A stretch of 64,000 bases of DNA from Fulvitalea axinellae (GCF_036492835.1 NZ_AP025314.1:372001-436000); one strand, 5' to 3'. Shown: positions 1 to 9,735, counted from the first letter of the stretch. Translations and numbers: made by a program. The notes: generated by a model not told the origin, from the sequence alone.

Positions 1-34
1 TAAGGCCGTGTGGGTTCGATTCCCACTCCTGGTA
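1..34 (+). tRNA. 3' part of a tRNA, identity unresolved
   Basis: The window opens inside a tRNA. A T-arm is visible: stem GTGGG, loop TTCGATT, stem CCCAC at 10-26. It is followed by the 3' acceptor half TCCTGGT and discriminator A at 34, with no encoded CCA. The anticodon lies outside the window. The stretch before the T-arm could belong to a long variable arm (Leu or Ser class), but this cannot be settled here. A T-run follows directly. Confidence 0.8.
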
Positions 35-63
35 CTTTTTTCTTTTTGAAGAATAAAACATAA

Positions 64-139
<76 letters not shown>

Positions 140-153
140 GACAAAAAACACAA

Positions 154-226
<73 letters not shown>

Positions 227-234
227 CAGCAATT

Positions 235-266
235 GGCCCCGTTCTTTTCAGAGCGGGGCTTTTTTG
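235..266 (+). terminator. Intrinsic terminator of the tRNA operon
   Basis: The stem GCCCCGTTCT/AGAGCGGGGC (one G-U pair) has a four-base loop and is followed by a run of T. It sits directly after the second tRNA-Gly. From here to 413 no gene or clear promoter was seen. Confidence 0.9.
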
Positions 267-413
267 TGTTCCCCAATTCCGGGCGAATCAGGGGCGCCAT
301 GTTTTTATCCTTTTCAGGAATTGTTTAATTTGTTGCGCATTAGGCGCCAAAGCCTTCCCTGCGGTTGTCGAAGGGAGAGCTTATGCTAATAAACCAGAAA
401 CAAGAATAGACAA

Positions 414-1379
414 ATGGATTCCTTATATCACGAGAAGATCAGAAAAGCGGCCCACGAGGTCGGTAAGGTGGTTGTGGGCCAGGATTATATGGTCAACCGG
501 TTACTGATAGGACTTTTTACGCAAGGCCATATCCTGCTTGAGGGTGTGCCCGGTTTGGCCAAGACACTTACGGTCAACACGCTTTCAAAGGTTTTGGATT
601 TGGGTTTCCAACGGATTCAGTTTACTCCGGACCTTTTGCCTTCGGATGTGGTGGGTACCATGATCTACAACCAGCAGAAGTCGGAGTTTGAAGTGAAAAA
701 AGGACCGGTGTTCGCTAATATGGTCCTTGCCGATGAGGTAAACCGCTCGCCGGCCAAAGTTCAGGCGGCTTTGCTGGAGGCCATGCAGGAAAAGCAGGTG
801 ACTATCGGGGAGACGACTTACCATTTGGACCGCCCGTTCTTGGTATTGGCTACCCAAAACCCGGTGGACCAAGAGGGAACCTATCCGTTGCCCGAAGCGC
901 AGATGGACCGTTTTATGATGAAAATCCACGTCGATTATCCTTCTAAGGAAGACGAGCTGGAGGTGATGCGCAGGATGGCGAATATGGGCTTTAGCGCGGA
1001 AGTGAAGCCGGTATTGACCACCGAAGACATTTTCGAAATCCGTAACGAGATCAACGCCGTTAAGATTTCCGAGTCTTTGGAGCGCTATATAGTGGAGTTG
1101 GTTTTCGCCACCCGCCGCCCAAGCGATTACGGATTGAAAAGAGAAGCCGGATATATCCAGTTCGGGGTTTCGCCACGTGCGAGTATCAGCCTGAACTTGG
1201 CTGCCAAAGCGGCCGCGTATATGGAGGGACGTAATTATGTGCTTCCGGAAGACATTAAGGAGATGGCCGTGGATGTGTTCAACCACAGGATAATTCTTAA
1301 TTATGAGGCTGAAGCTGACAATGTAAGTTCCAAGGATATAGTGAACGAAATTTTGAACGAGATTCCGATCAATAGCTAG
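414..1379 (+). CDS. MoxR-family AAA+ ATPase
   Basis: 321 residues, the usual length for MoxR ATPases, which act as chaperone-like AAA+ machines that insert cofactors or remodel partner proteins. Walker A is GVPGLAKT (44-51) and Walker B VLADEVNR (104-111). The sensor-type segment ATQNPVDQEGTYPLPEAQ and the arginine region around MDRFMM follow, then the C-terminal AAA lid. MoxR genes usually sit beside DUF58 and von Willebrand-domain genes. Here none follows: a terminator and then a lipoprotein gene come next, so the partner is either elsewhere or upstream of the window. The ATG at 414 has no obvious Shine-Dalgarno sequence, normal for Bacteroidota. The family is secure; the cellular client is unknown. 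Confidence 0.93.
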   Translation: MDSLYHEKIRKAAHEVGKVVVGQDYMVNRLLIGLFTQGHILLEGVPGLAKTLTVNTLSKVLDLGFQRIQFTPDLLPSDVVGTMIYNQQKSEFEVKKGPVFANMVLADEVNRSPAKVQAALLEAMQEKQVTIGETTYHLDRPFLVLATQNPVDQEGTYPLPEAQMDRFMMKIHVDYPSKEDELEVMRRMANMGFSAEVKPVLTTEDIFEIRNEINAVKISESLERYIVELVFATRRPSDYGLKREAGYIQFGVSPRASISLNLAAKAAAYMEGRNYVLPEDIKEMAVDVFNHRIILNYEAEADNVSSKDIVNEILNEIPINS

Positions 1380-1428
1380 CCTTTATAGGAGTTAACATTT
1401 CATTAAAATACGAATATATTGATTTTGA

Positions 1429-1448
1429 GGGCCTGAGGGCCCTTTTTT
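1429..1448 (+). terminator. Intrinsic terminator after the MoxR gene
   Basis: A short GGGCC/GGCCC hairpin with a four-base loop is followed by six T. It lies about 50 bases after the MoxR stop codon and makes that gene monocistronic at its 3' end. Confidence 0.8.
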
Positions 1449-1544
1449 GTGCTTTTAGGTTTTTTGTTTGTCCGCTTCTGTTACTTATCTATTACATCAT
1501 TATTCATGATGTTTACACACCGATAAATATTTGATAATAGTCTA

Positions 1545-1578
1545 TTTGGTCCCCTAGCCACTTAAATCCACACTTTTG
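1545..1578 (+). promoter_or_regulatory. Possible Bacteroidota-type promoter for the lipoprotein/receptor operon
   Basis: TTTG at 1545-1548 and CACTTTTG at 1571-1578 resemble the -33 and -7 elements (TTTG, TAnnTTTG). The -7 box deviates at its first base and the spacing (22) is at the long end. It lies 43 bases before the ATG at 1622. This is a weak call. Confidence 0.35.
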
Positions 1579-1621
1579 CGCTGTAATCAATTAACCAAAA
1601 CTTTCGAATTGATTAAAAGCG

Positions 1622-3643
1622 ATGAAACGTATTACCCGACTTTTTTCTATTGCCCTGTTGAGCGGAGTCATTCTGTTCTCAGGATGTTCTGACGACGACG
1701 ATCCGACTCCGTTGCCGGAAGTGGCGATCGCCGACGGCTCTAAAAACACCTCGATGACCGTTTCAAGGTCTTCTACTTTGTCAGCTACGTTGAAAGTGGC
1801 TGGAAAGATCAAAGACATTACGGCTACTAGCTCTTTGGGCAACCAAATCACGGTTACCAATGCGGCTGACCTTAAAGGTAAAACCGAAGGCACTGTCACT
1901 ATCACTTACGTAGCGACAAACACAGGTGATGACACGGTGAAGCTTACGGTTACCGATGAAGGCAACCAAACAATGACCGCCTCATTCGTGGTAAAAGTAT
2001 TGGCCGCTGGCGAGATAGGAGTGACCTTCCCTACTGGCGACGCCTTGAAATTCACAAGAGACGTTCAGAAGGACATCTTGGTAGACCTTGTTGTCCCTGA
2101 GAAAGTAAAAACTATCGCCGTAGCCAGTAAGTTGAACGCTACTGTTTCGGTTTCTAACGCCAATGAGTTGGCAGGTAAAGCAAACGGAAAAGCTACTGTT
2201 AGCTACCAGTCTGCTACAGACGGTAAAGACGAGCTTACTGTAACTGTTACCGACGAGACGGGACAGCAGAAAGTTGCTACCGTAATGTTGAAGGTGAACA
2301 AGCCAGTAGTTAGCGTTGCGACGGGCAATATGGCCGGGTACAACTGGGTTAATACTAACGATTACTTGCTTGACGGATACGTTGTAGTTCCTGCTGGACA
2401 GACGCTTACAGTTCAGAAAGGAACAACCGTAAGGTTCAAGGAAAGCCCAACTACAGGAGACAACACTTCTGCCTTGTTCATCACTCGCGGTGCCAAGATC
2501 ATGGCTGAGGGAACAAAAGAGATGCCTATCGTTTTCACTGCTGAAAGCGACGACTTGGAAGGTTCTCTTGACCATAACAACCGTAGCCTCTGGGGCGGAT
2601 TGGTTCTCCTTGGAAAAGCTAAAGTTGAGAAGAAATCAGCTTCTGAAGTACAGATTGAAGGTATTCCTTCGGACAAGGCTTGGGGCAAGTACGGTGGAGA
2701 CGACGACATGGACAACTCAGGTTCATTGAAGTATGTTTCTATCAAGCACTCAGGTGTAGGTTTCAAAGCCGGTGACGAACTCCAAGGTCTTACTTTGGGC
2801 GGTGTAGGTTCTGGTACTACAATCGACTATATCGACATCTTCGCTAGTGCCGATGACGGAATCGAGATTTTCGGTGGAAAAGTGAACATCAAGCACGTAT
2901 CTGTAGCCTTCGCTACTGACGACAGCTTTGACTTCGATTTGGGTTGGAGAGGTAACGGACAGTTCTTGTTCGCTCTGCAGGACGGAACAAACGGCGACAC
3001 TTACGATCACGCTGGTGAGTGGGACGGAGCTTCTCCTGACGACGCGGCGCTTTACTCTAAGCCAAATATCTACAACGCTACTTTCGTAGGTGTTGGACAG
3101 ACTCTTCCTACTGAAGGCCGTAACAAGGCGTTTATCATGCGTGAAAACTATGCGGGTCTCCTTGCTAACTCAATCATCGTTGACTTCCCGGGCAAAGGCC
3201 TTGAAGTACAGGACTTGACTTCTGGAGAAGGAAATCCTTTGAGCGATAGCTACAAGAAGATGAACGACGGAGAGTTGAGAATCTACAACAACACTTGGTC
3301 CGCCTTCGCTGACGCTACAGACCTTGCTTCGCTTGTTAAGGTGACAACCAAAAACGGTAAAGACAAAGCTCAGACTCCGGATGACGCAGACGGAAGTGAC
3401 CTAAAAGCTCACCTGAGCGACAACGGTAACAAGTACGCTTCTGAAGTGGTGGTTAAAGGTATTGGCCGTGACACGAGCGGAGCTCTTGACCCTCGTCCGA
3501 AATCAAACGACGACGATGTTTACAAAACTGACCTTCCTGCCGGAATCATGCCTGTTGATTACCGTGGCGCATTCGACGCTAGCGCTGAAAGCTGGTTGAG
3601 CGGATGGTCTACACTCGCTAAAATGGGCTACTTGGCTCAATAA
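1622..3643 (+). CDS. Surface-exposed lipoprotein with Ig-like repeats and beta-helix-like C-terminus
   Basis: 673 residues. The N-terminus is a lipoprotein signal peptide ending in LFSGC. The mature protein starts C-S-D-D-D-D, which matches the acidic export signal that sends Bacteroidota lipoproteins to the cell surface. Two similar beta-sandwich-like repeats follow (about 35-130 and 135-230), then a large domain (about 235-673) rich in G, D and N with motifs such as LTLGGVGSGTT and DDGIEIFGGKVN. I know this domain from Bacteroidota and gammaproteobacterial secreted proteins; it looks like a right-handed parallel beta-helix. The gene precedes a TonB-dependent receptor by 130 bp, with an RNA hairpin between them. 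The likely job is to capture a substrate at the surface for that receptor. It is not a SusD homologue. Substrate unknown. Confidence 0.75.
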   Translation: MKRITRLFSIALLSGVILFSGCSDDDDPTPLPEVAIADGSKNTSMTVSRSSTLSATLKVAGKIKDITATSSLGNQITVTNAADLKGKTEGTVTITYVATNTGDDTVKLTVTDEGNQTMTASFVVKVLAAGEIGVTFPTGDALKFTRDVQKDILVDLVVPEKVKTIAVASKLNATVSVSNANELAGKANGKATVSYQSATDGKDELTVTVTDETGQQKVATVMLKVNKPVVSVATGNMAGYNWVNTNDYLLDGYVVVPAGQTLTVQKGTTVRFKESPTTGDNTSALFITRGAKIMAEGTKEMPIVFTAESDDLEGSLDHNNRSLWGGLVLLGKAKVEKKSASEVQIEGIPSDKAWGKYGGDDDMDNSGSLKYVSIKHSGVGFKAGDELQGLTLGGVGSGTTIDYIDIFASADDGIEIFGGKVNIKHVSVAFATDDSFDFDLGWRGNGQFLFALQDGTNGDTYDHAGEWDGASPDDAALYSKPNIYNATFVGVGQTLPTEGRNKAFIMRENYAGLLANSIIVDFPGKGLEVQDLTSGEGNPLSDSYKKMNDGELRIYNNTWSAFADATDLASLVKVTTKNGKDKAQTPDDADGSDLKAHLSDNGNKYASEVVVKGIGRDTSGALDPRPKSNDDDVYKTDLPAGIMPVDYRGAFDASAESWLSGWSTLAKMGYLAQ

Positions 3644-3666
3644 TCCATAAGCCTAAAGGCTAACCC

Positions 3667-3702
3667 AGAAACCGGGAAGTCCAAGTAGACTTTCCGGTTT
3701 CT
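3667..3702 (+). other. 15-bp RNA hairpin between lipoprotein and receptor genes
   Basis: The arms at 3667-3681 and 3688-3702 are complementary over 15 bp with one G-U pair and a six-base loop. Only a weak pyrimidine tract follows. Such an element can protect the upstream mRNA from 3' decay or attenuate the downstream gene, giving more lipoprotein than receptor. That role is inferred. Confidence 0.75.
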
Positions 3703-3773
3703 CCCTCCTTAATTACCATACGACGATTACCATACACGACCATACGATTTTAATTGTGAACAAGGGTTTAAAA

Positions 3774-6704
3774 ATGAAACGATCACTTCAAGCACTTTTT
3801 GCGCTAATGCTTCTCTCAGCCGAACTCTTTGCGCAGGGTTCAATTTCAGGTTCGATTACAGACAAAGAGAGTGGCGAAGAAATTATTGGCGGAACGGCTT
3901 ATATCTCCTCAATTCAGAAGGGCGCCGCTTCCGATATCTACGGCAAGTATATGATTAAGGGCGTGCCGGCCGGTACGTACAGCCTTGTCGTTAAATATAT
4001 AGGTTACCGTGAGCAGAAGGTGGAAGGTGTAGAGGTAAAAGACGGTCAGGTAACCGAATTGAACATAAGCTTGGTTACCGACGTCAGCGAGCTTGACGTA
4101 GTGGTGGTGCAAGCAAGCCAAATCAATAACAATCAGACCGCCTTGCTTTCGATGCAGCGCAAAGCGCTAGCCGTGCAAGACGGCATCTCGGTTAGCGAGA
4201 TTAAGAAAATGGGCGTTTCCAACGCCGCCGAATCAATGAAATACGTGACCGGAGCGGCTGTTGAAGACGGAAAATATATGGTTCTCAGGGGCCTCGGTGA
4301 CCGTTATTCGCTTACGCAAATGAACGGTGTAACCATGCCAAGCACCGACCCTTACCGTAACAGCGCCAGCCTTGACTTGGTGCCCACGGATATGATCGAC
4401 AACATCGTGACTGTGAAAACCTTTACGGCGGATCAGCCAGGTAACTTCACGGGAGGAAAGGTTGATATCACGACTAAGTCATTGCCGGAGGATTTTTACA
4501 TGAATTTTGGAGTTTCAACTTCTTTCAACACCAACTCAAACCTCAAGAGCGACTTCATTACGGATGGAGCCGAAGGCAAATTGGATTGGTTAGGGTATGA
4601 TGACGGTACTAGAGCGAAGTCCAAATACCTTGATTTTTACAAAAGCTACATCTCTAATGCGTCTGCGGTAGCCAACGCTTATATCGAAGCAGCTAAGGAA
4701 GACAATGGACAGGTACGGTCTATTATGGACATCACGGCAAGATCTCTTGATAACCCATATGCGCATAGAAAAATATCGAGTCCGCTTAACACTGGAGTGA
4801 ATTTCTCTATAGGTAACCGTTTCGATCTGTTCGGAAAGCCTTTGGGCGTAAACTTCGGATTTAAGTTTGACCGCACTTATTCGTTAGTGGAAGGCGGTGA
4901 GACTGGTATCTATGAAGGTACAGGAAAGCAAGATAACCTGCAGTCTCAGCAGGAATTGACAATGACAAGGTCTTCGGTTAGTTCTAATCTGGGAGGTTTG
5001 TTGAGTTTGGCTTACCAAATCGCTCCAAATCATGAGATTTCTTTAATGAATATGTATAGCCATGATGGCGACATCGTGGCCACGGAAGAGTCAGGTTTCT
5101 GGTTGACTTCGGGGCGTGACCTTTTCGGTACTCAATCCTCACGCATGGAGATGCGTACGCTAAATAACACCCAGCTTAGCGGTAAGCATTACTTCGAAGT
5201 ATTCGACGGAATCAAATTTGACTGGGTAGGCGGTTACGTTTACTCTAGTTTGGAAGAGCCTGACGGACGTTATTTCGCTTATGCCGGAACTAACCAAGCG
5301 GGGCCGAATGAGCCGAAGCGTTACACGTATAGCATGCCGAAATCAGAGATCGGTTCGTTGCCTTCGAACTTTTTCAGGGATTTGACAGATACCCAAATGA
5401 ACTTCAAAGCTGACGTCACAATCGACTTTAAGTCTGACAGTTGGTTCAAAGTGTCTACGAAGTTTGGCGGAGCGTACTCGAAAAAAGAGCGTGAGTTTAC
5501 GGAAAACCTCTACTCAATGGTTGAAGTTCCGCCGTCGATTGGTGGTGTGGCCAACGATTCATACCTCCGTTTCGGTGATGTCGGCGAAGACTTCGGTCGT
5601 TTCTTCAGCACTAATAACTCAGGATTGCTTGGTGTGTCGATAAACGGCGACGGCGAAAGCGTTTACCTTATGGGTAACATTTATTCTGATTTGTCAAGCG
5701 ACCAGAACACTTATACCGGTGAGGAGACAATCGTTGCTGGATACGGAATGGGTGTGTTTGAGTTCGGTCCTAAGTTTAAGTTGATCGGTGGTTTGAGAAT
5801 CGAAAGTACCGAAATGGGAGCGAAAAGTAAGGATACTCGACTTGAGGAAAGTAAAATTGAGGAAGTTGACTTCTTGCCTTCTCTTAACACGATCATCAAG
5901 CTGAACGAAAAGATGAACCTTAGAGCCGCTTACGGCCGTACTTTGGCTCGTCCGAATATGCGCGAGATCTCTCCGTTCACAATGCTTGTCGGAATAGGTA
6001 AAGCGTTCGAAGCCGGTAACCCGGACTTGAAGCGTACGTTGATCGACAACTACGATTTGAGATACGAATTTTATCCGAACCCAGGCGAACTGTTGGCGGT
6101 AAGCGCATACTACAAGAAGTTTACCGATCCGATTGTACGTACACTCCTTACCAACACGGGAACAACAGAAATTAAGCCTATAAACGTAGACGAGGCCACG
6201 GTATACGGTTTGGAAGCCGAGATGCGTAAAAATTTCGGATTCATAACTCCGGAGCTTGAGGATCTGGTTTTCTCGACAAATATCTCGTTTATCTTCTCTG
6301 AAAGTGATATGGCTAAAGAGGAAGTCGAAGCCCAGGAGAATGCAGGCTTCACCGATGTGGAGACAACCCGTCCTTTCCAAGGCCAGTCGCCGTATATCAT
6401 TAACGCCGCTTTGAGCTACAACTGGCGTCGTCTGCAGTGGGAGAACAGCTTTGCGTTCAACTACTTCGGAGAGCGTTTGGCGTTCGTTACCGGTGCGTTG
6501 ACCAGCGATGTTTACGAACAGCCTAGGCCTTCGTTGAACTTCGTAAGCTCTAAGGGCTTCGGCGACCATCTGAAACTGAGCGTGAAGGCTACGAATATCC
6601 TCAACATGGTTTATTCGAAGTCTTACAAAGATCACGAAGAAAAGTATTACTCAAGGTTTGAGAGAGGCACGACATTTAGCCTTGGCCTCTCATACAGCCT
6701 CTAA
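3774..6704 (+). CDS. TonB-dependent outer-membrane receptor
   Basis: About 976 residues from the chosen start. An in-frame GTG at 3756 exists, but the ATG at 3774 gives a clean signal peptide (MKRSLQALFALM to AELFAQG). A CarboxypepD_reg-like domain (about 22-115) is followed by a plug domain carrying RGLGDRYS and NGVTMPSTDP, then a 22-strand-type beta-barrel ending in aromatic residues (GLSYSL). The RGLGDRY plug type is a distinct TonB receptor class, different from SusC. It imports an unknown ligand across the outer membrane using TonB-ExbBD energy. The preceding lipoprotein is its probable surface partner. A terminator follows at 6801. Ligand not predictable from sequence. Confidence 0.9.
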   Translation: MKRSLQALFALMLLSAELFAQGSISGSITDKESGEEIIGGTAYISSIQKGAASDIYGKYMIKGVPAGTYSLVVKYIGYREQKVEGVEVKDGQVTELNISLVTDVSELDVVVVQASQINNNQTALLSMQRKALAVQDGISVSEIKKMGVSNAAESMKYVTGAAVEDGKYMVLRGLGDRYSLTQMNGVTMPSTDPYRNSASLDLVPTDMIDNIVTVKTFTADQPGNFTGGKVDITTKSLPEDFYMNFGVSTSFNTNSNLKSDFITDGAEGKLDWLGYDDGTRAKSKYLDFYKSYISNASAVANAYIEAAKEDNGQVRSIMDITARSLDNPYAHRKISSPLNTGVNFSIGNRFDLFGKPLGVNFGFKFDRTYSLVEGGETGIYEGTGKQDNLQSQQELTMTRSSVSSNLGGLLSLAYQIAPNHEISLMNMYSHDGDIVATEESGFWLTSGRDLFGTQSSRMEMRTLNNTQLSGKHYFEVFDGIKFDWVGGYVYSSLEEPDGRYFAYAGTNQAGPNEPKRYTYSMPKSEIGSLPSNFFRDLTDTQMNFKADVTIDFKSDSWFKVSTKFGGAYSKKEREFTENLYSMVEVPPSIGGVANDSYLRFGDVGEDFGRFFSTNNSGLLGVSINGDGESVYLMGNIYSDLSSDQNTYTGEETIVAGYGMGVFEFGPKFKLIGGLRIESTEMGAKSKDTRLEESKIEEVDFLPSLNTIIKLNEKMNLRAAYGRTLARPNMREISPFTMLVGIGKAFEAGNPDLKRTLIDNYDLRYEFYPNPGELLAVSAYYKKFTDPIVRTLLTNTGTTEIKPINVDEATVYGLEAEMRKNFGFITPELEDLVFSTNISFIFSESDMAKEEVEAQENAGFTDVETTRPFQGQSPYIINAALSYNWRRLQWENSFAFNYFGERLAFVTGALTSDVYEQPRPSLNFVSSKGFGDHLKLSVKATNILNMVYSKSYKDHEEKYYSRFERGTTFSLGLSYSL

Positions 6705-6800
6705 AAATATTTGACTGGCGGGCCCAAAAAAAGCGGGCCCGTCCGGTCAGGATAGAAAACCCGCTTAATTCACAATAAGCATTTTTTTATTCGTATGGTA

Positions 6801-6833
6801 GCCTGCCTGGTCGTTCGGGCAGGCATTTTTTTA
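6801..6833 (+). terminator. Intrinsic terminator of the receptor operon
   Basis: GCCTGCC/GGCAGGC stem followed by A and seven T. An earlier GC-rich hairpin with two GGGCCC blocks at about 6713-6747 lacks a T-tract. The terminator tail overlaps the stop codon of the convergent gene at 6831. Confidence 0.85.
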
Positions 6834-7652
6834 TTTGGAAATGTGTAGCTTTTCTATCATGCTTCGTAACTCGGCCATCCTTTCCGAAGGGTAAAGCAAT
6901 TCGCTTTTCCGCAGTTGGTTGAGGGCCATCTCGGTGTTGCTTGCGCTTAGGGATAGTAACGCGTTATTGTAGTATTGAAGCCCTGCCAGCTGTTTTAGGC
7001 CGATGGTGCCCAAGGTGCCGGATCCGTGTACGTGGCGTCTGTCTCCCACCTCGCCCACGGACTGTCCGGCTTTCTGGCTTTCGTATTTTTTCATGGCTTT
7101 CTTGATGAGCCATTTGCTGGTAACAAATCCGTCTTTGAGAGTTGATTCCACCAAGTATTTTTTCTCTTCGCCATTGATCAAAAGAAATACGTGACGTGGT
7201 GTTTCGATGATTTCGTATTCGTAGCCCAAGTTGTCGAGCAATGAGGCGTAAAGTGCCGTTCCCGTAACGCAGTCGTAAGTGCCTGAGCGGAAGGTTTCGG
7301 CAAAAGTCACGAACCTTTGATAGTTCTTCAGGTACTTGTAGCGGGTTTTGTGGAAAACGAACCTGAGGTACGAGACTTCTTTTTGGAAGCCGTCGCGTTT
7401 GGTTTTCATGGCGTCCACGTGTTCGCGAAAGGATTTTTTGTAACCGAACATCTCCCGAACGCCCAAACGGCCGTCTGTGGCCAAAAGCATATTGAGCGGA
7501 TCGTCGATTCCGTGGCGCAAGTCTTCGAAGACGCTGGCCTCGAATTTCGTTAGATATACGATAGAGTCTTCGGCTATTGAGTTATCCGTAGTTTTGGAAA
7601 AACCTGATGTAAGGGTAATCAGAAATATCAATATGCCGAAAAACAGTCTCAT
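6831..7652 (-). CDS. Exported transglutaminase-like (papain-fold) protein
   Basis: 273 residues with a signal peptide (about 1-19, no lipobox). The central part has the order of a transglutaminase-like catalytic core: Cys128 in TYDCVTGTALY at the start of a helix, His154 in TPRHVFLL, and an acidic residue near VESTLKDG (Glu169). Such exported bacterial proteins are often cysteine hydrolases or structural relatives. The C-terminal quarter looks helical and TPR-like. It is flanked by terminators on both sides, so it is a single-gene unit. No substrate can be named. The fold assignment rests on the Cys/His spacing only. Confidence 0.65.
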   Translation of the reverse strand: MRLFFGILIFLITLTSGFSKTTDNSIAEDSIVYLTKFEASVFEDLRHGIDDPLNMLLATDGRLGVREMFGYKKSFREHVDAMKTKRDGFQKEVSYLRFVFHKTRYKYLKNYQRFVTFAETFRSGTYDCVTGTALYASLLDNLGYEYEIIETPRHVFLLINGEEKKYLVESTLKDGFVTSKWLIKKAMKKYESQKAGQSVGEVGDRRHVHGSGTLGTIGLKQLAGLQYYNNALLSLSASNTEMALNQLRKSELLYPSERMAELRSMIEKLHISK

Positions 7653-7830
7653 ACGCTATCGCTCTTTGTTGTTAATAATAAGGTAACAATAAATTAACCA
7701 ATCGAAGCATGTGAAGTGTTTAGTTTTTCATTGTGATATTTAATTGTCCGCAATAATTACTTTATGAATTCCGATTGGATAATATTAATCTTCTTAACAC
7801 TCCTGTCTTGTTAATATTTACGTAAAAAAT

Positions 7831-7860
7831 AAAGGCTTGGCAGTTGCTGCCAAGCCTTTT
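7831..7860 (-). terminator. Bidirectional-looking terminator after the DUF885 gene
   Basis: A perfect 13-bp stem AAAGGCTTGGCAG/CTGCCAAGCCTTT with a three-base loop. On the minus strand it is followed by a T-rich run, placing it at the end of the 7900-9735 gene. The 180 bases from here to 7652 are AT-rich leader sequence with no gene. Confidence 0.88.
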
Positions 7861-7899
7861 GTGAGTCAAAATTAAAGCCAAGTAAGAAATCCCGTTACC

Positions 7900-9735
7900 T
7901 TAAACTTTGGCCTTCTTTGAAGCGACCCAAGAGTCTACTTGTTTTTCCAGAATATTGAGGGGCAGTGGACCCTTGGTCAATACCACGTCATGGAATTCCC
8001 TTACGTCAAACTTATCGCCGAGAGCGGTTTTGGCCTTTTTGCGGAGTTCGATAATCTTGAGCATCCCGATTTTGTACGCCGTAGCCTGAGCGGGCATCAC
8101 GATGTGGCGTTCCACCATTTTTACGCAGTCGCCTTCGGCGTTTGGCGTGTTTTCTTTATAGAAAGCAATACCCTGTTCACGAGTCCATTTTTTCGAGTGG
8201 ATTCCGGTGTCGACTACCAAACGGCACGCGCGCCAAAGCTCCATAGCCAATCTTCCGAAATCTGAATAAGGGTCGGCATAAAGGCCCATCTCTTTGGGGA
8301 TGAACTCCGTGTAAAGCGCCCAGCCTTCGATATAGGCTGTGTAGCGTCCGAATTTGCGGAATTGGGGAACGCCCGTAAGCTCTTGCGCTATGGAAATCTG
8401 CATATGGTGTCCCGGAATTCCTTCGTGGTAAGCCAACGCTTCCATCTGGTACGAAGGCATTTCTTCCATTCTGTAAAGGTTGGCGTAGTAAGTGCCCGGG
8501 CGTGATCCGTCGAGGGCGGGCGCTTCGTAAAACGCCTTGCCGGCCGATTTTTCACGGAAGGCCTCCACTTTTTTGGTAACTAAACTAGCCTTTGGTTTGG
8601 TCAGGAACAGTTCGTCGAGGCGACCTTTCATATTGTCGATAATCGCCGTAGCTTTTTGCAGATATTCGGCTCTGCCCTCTTTCGTGTCGGCGAAGTAGAA
8701 CTGCTTGTCAGTACGCATAAAGGCGAAAAACTCCTGAAGCGTTCCCTTAAAGCCCACTTTGTCCTTGATGGCGGTCATTTCGCCGTGGATGCGCTCAACT
8801 TCTTTCAGACCGATATTATGGATCTCTTCGGCCGTAAGTTTTGTCGTTGTGATTTTTTCCAGAGCGTACTGGTAGAATTTCTCTCCTTCGGGAAATTTCC
8901 ATACTCCGTCGTCCGTGTTGGCTCTTGATTTCTGTTCGGTTACGAAGGCCGCTAACTTCTCATAAGCGGGCTTGAAACTTTCCACAAGCGCTTTGTCCGC
9001 CTCTTTTATAAGAGCTTCCTTTTCCGCTTGGGCGATAGCTTCCGCTTTGTTGATTTTTTCTGCGAAGTCGGTGCGGAGCGTACTTTCTTTGGATGATTTG
9101 TCGAAAGGCTTTCCGGTGATAATGTTCTTGCAATCGCGGATTACGTGGTCATGCACGAACTTGGGAGGCATAATGCCGGCGGCTTCCCGCTCTTTAAGGC
9201 CTTCGATCAGCTGGTCGACCATATTCGGAACCGCATTCAGCCGGGCGATATAGGCTTTGGCGTCAGCCACATCCGCAATCCTGTGCATATTGATTAACAA
9301 GGCCGGCGCTTCGGCTTGGAGGCCGTGCATTTGGTTTACAGGATAGCTGTACAGGCGGAAGTCGTTGCCTTTTATGGCAGTTTCGGTTTCGAGCAAAAAG
9401 AGGTCGAGACTCAGGGCGTTGTCCTCCGAAAGCTTGGTGCGGTCTATCGCATTGGCTTTCTTTTGGTCTTCCAGCCTGATGGCGTGGTTCTCTTTGGCGA
9501 AGGCCGCAGAGATGTCGGTCCACTTGTCTTGGTCTTTTTTGATTCCCAAATAGGCTTGGAAATTCGGATCACGGTCAACTCGGTTTTGGAAGCTAGCTTC
9601 GAAAAGCTCGACTGCTTTTTTGTCTTCGGTCTCTGATTTTAAGGAGGCTTCGGCCTTTCCGTCACCTTTTTTTCCGCAGGAGGAAAGCGCTAATACGCAG
9701 AACGCCGGCAGAAGGGCTTTGGGTATTCTGAACAT
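7900..9735 (-). CDS. DUF885-family lipoprotein, putative metallopeptidase
   Basis: 611 residues, typical for DUF885 (COG4805). The N-terminus is a lipoprotein signal ending in LSSC (Cys20), then a charged linker rich in Lys, Gly and Glu. The family's zinc-peptidase-like motif HEGIPGHH lies at 437-444, and the conserved EGWALYTE lies about 25 residues later. The protein is expected at the periplasmic face or the cell surface. DUF885 proteins are widespread in Bacteroidota; a peptidase activity is inferred from the HExxxHH-like motif and no substrate is visible. The gene stands alone between a terminator and a divergent small gene. Confidence 0.88.
   Translation of the reverse strand: MFRIPKALLPAFCVLALSSCGKKGDGKAEASLKSETEDKKAVELFEASFQNRVDRDPNFQAYLGIKKDQDKWTDISAAFAKENHAIRLEDQKKANAIDRTKLSEDNALSLDLFLLETETAIKGNDFRLYSYPVNQMHGLQAEAPALLINMHRIADVADAKAYIARLNAVPNMVDQLIEGLKEREAAGIMPPKFVHDHVIRDCKNIITGKPFDKSSKESTLRTDFAEKINKAEAIAQAEKEALIKEADKALVESFKPAYEKLAAFVTEQKSRANTDDGVWKFPEGEKFYQYALEKITTTKLTAEEIHNIGLKEVERIHGEMTAIKDKVGFKGTLQEFFAFMRTDKQFYFADTKEGRAEYLQKATAIIDNMKGRLDELFLTKPKASLVTKKVEAFREKSAGKAFYEAPALDGSRPGTYYANLYRMEEMPSYQMEALAYHEGIPGHHMQISIAQELTGVPQFRKFGRYTAYIEGWALYTEFIPKEMGLYADPYSDFGRLAMELWRACRLVVDTGIHSKKWTREQGIAFYKENTPNAEGDCVKMVERHIVMPAQATAYKIGMLKIIELRKKAKTALGDKFDVREFHDVVLTKGPLPLNILEKQVDSWVASKKAKV

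Noticed and set aside
1622..6704. SusC/SusD polysaccharide utilisation locus
   Set aside because: The lipoprotein is beta-rich without the TPR-type helices of SusD, and the receptor plug is of a different class.
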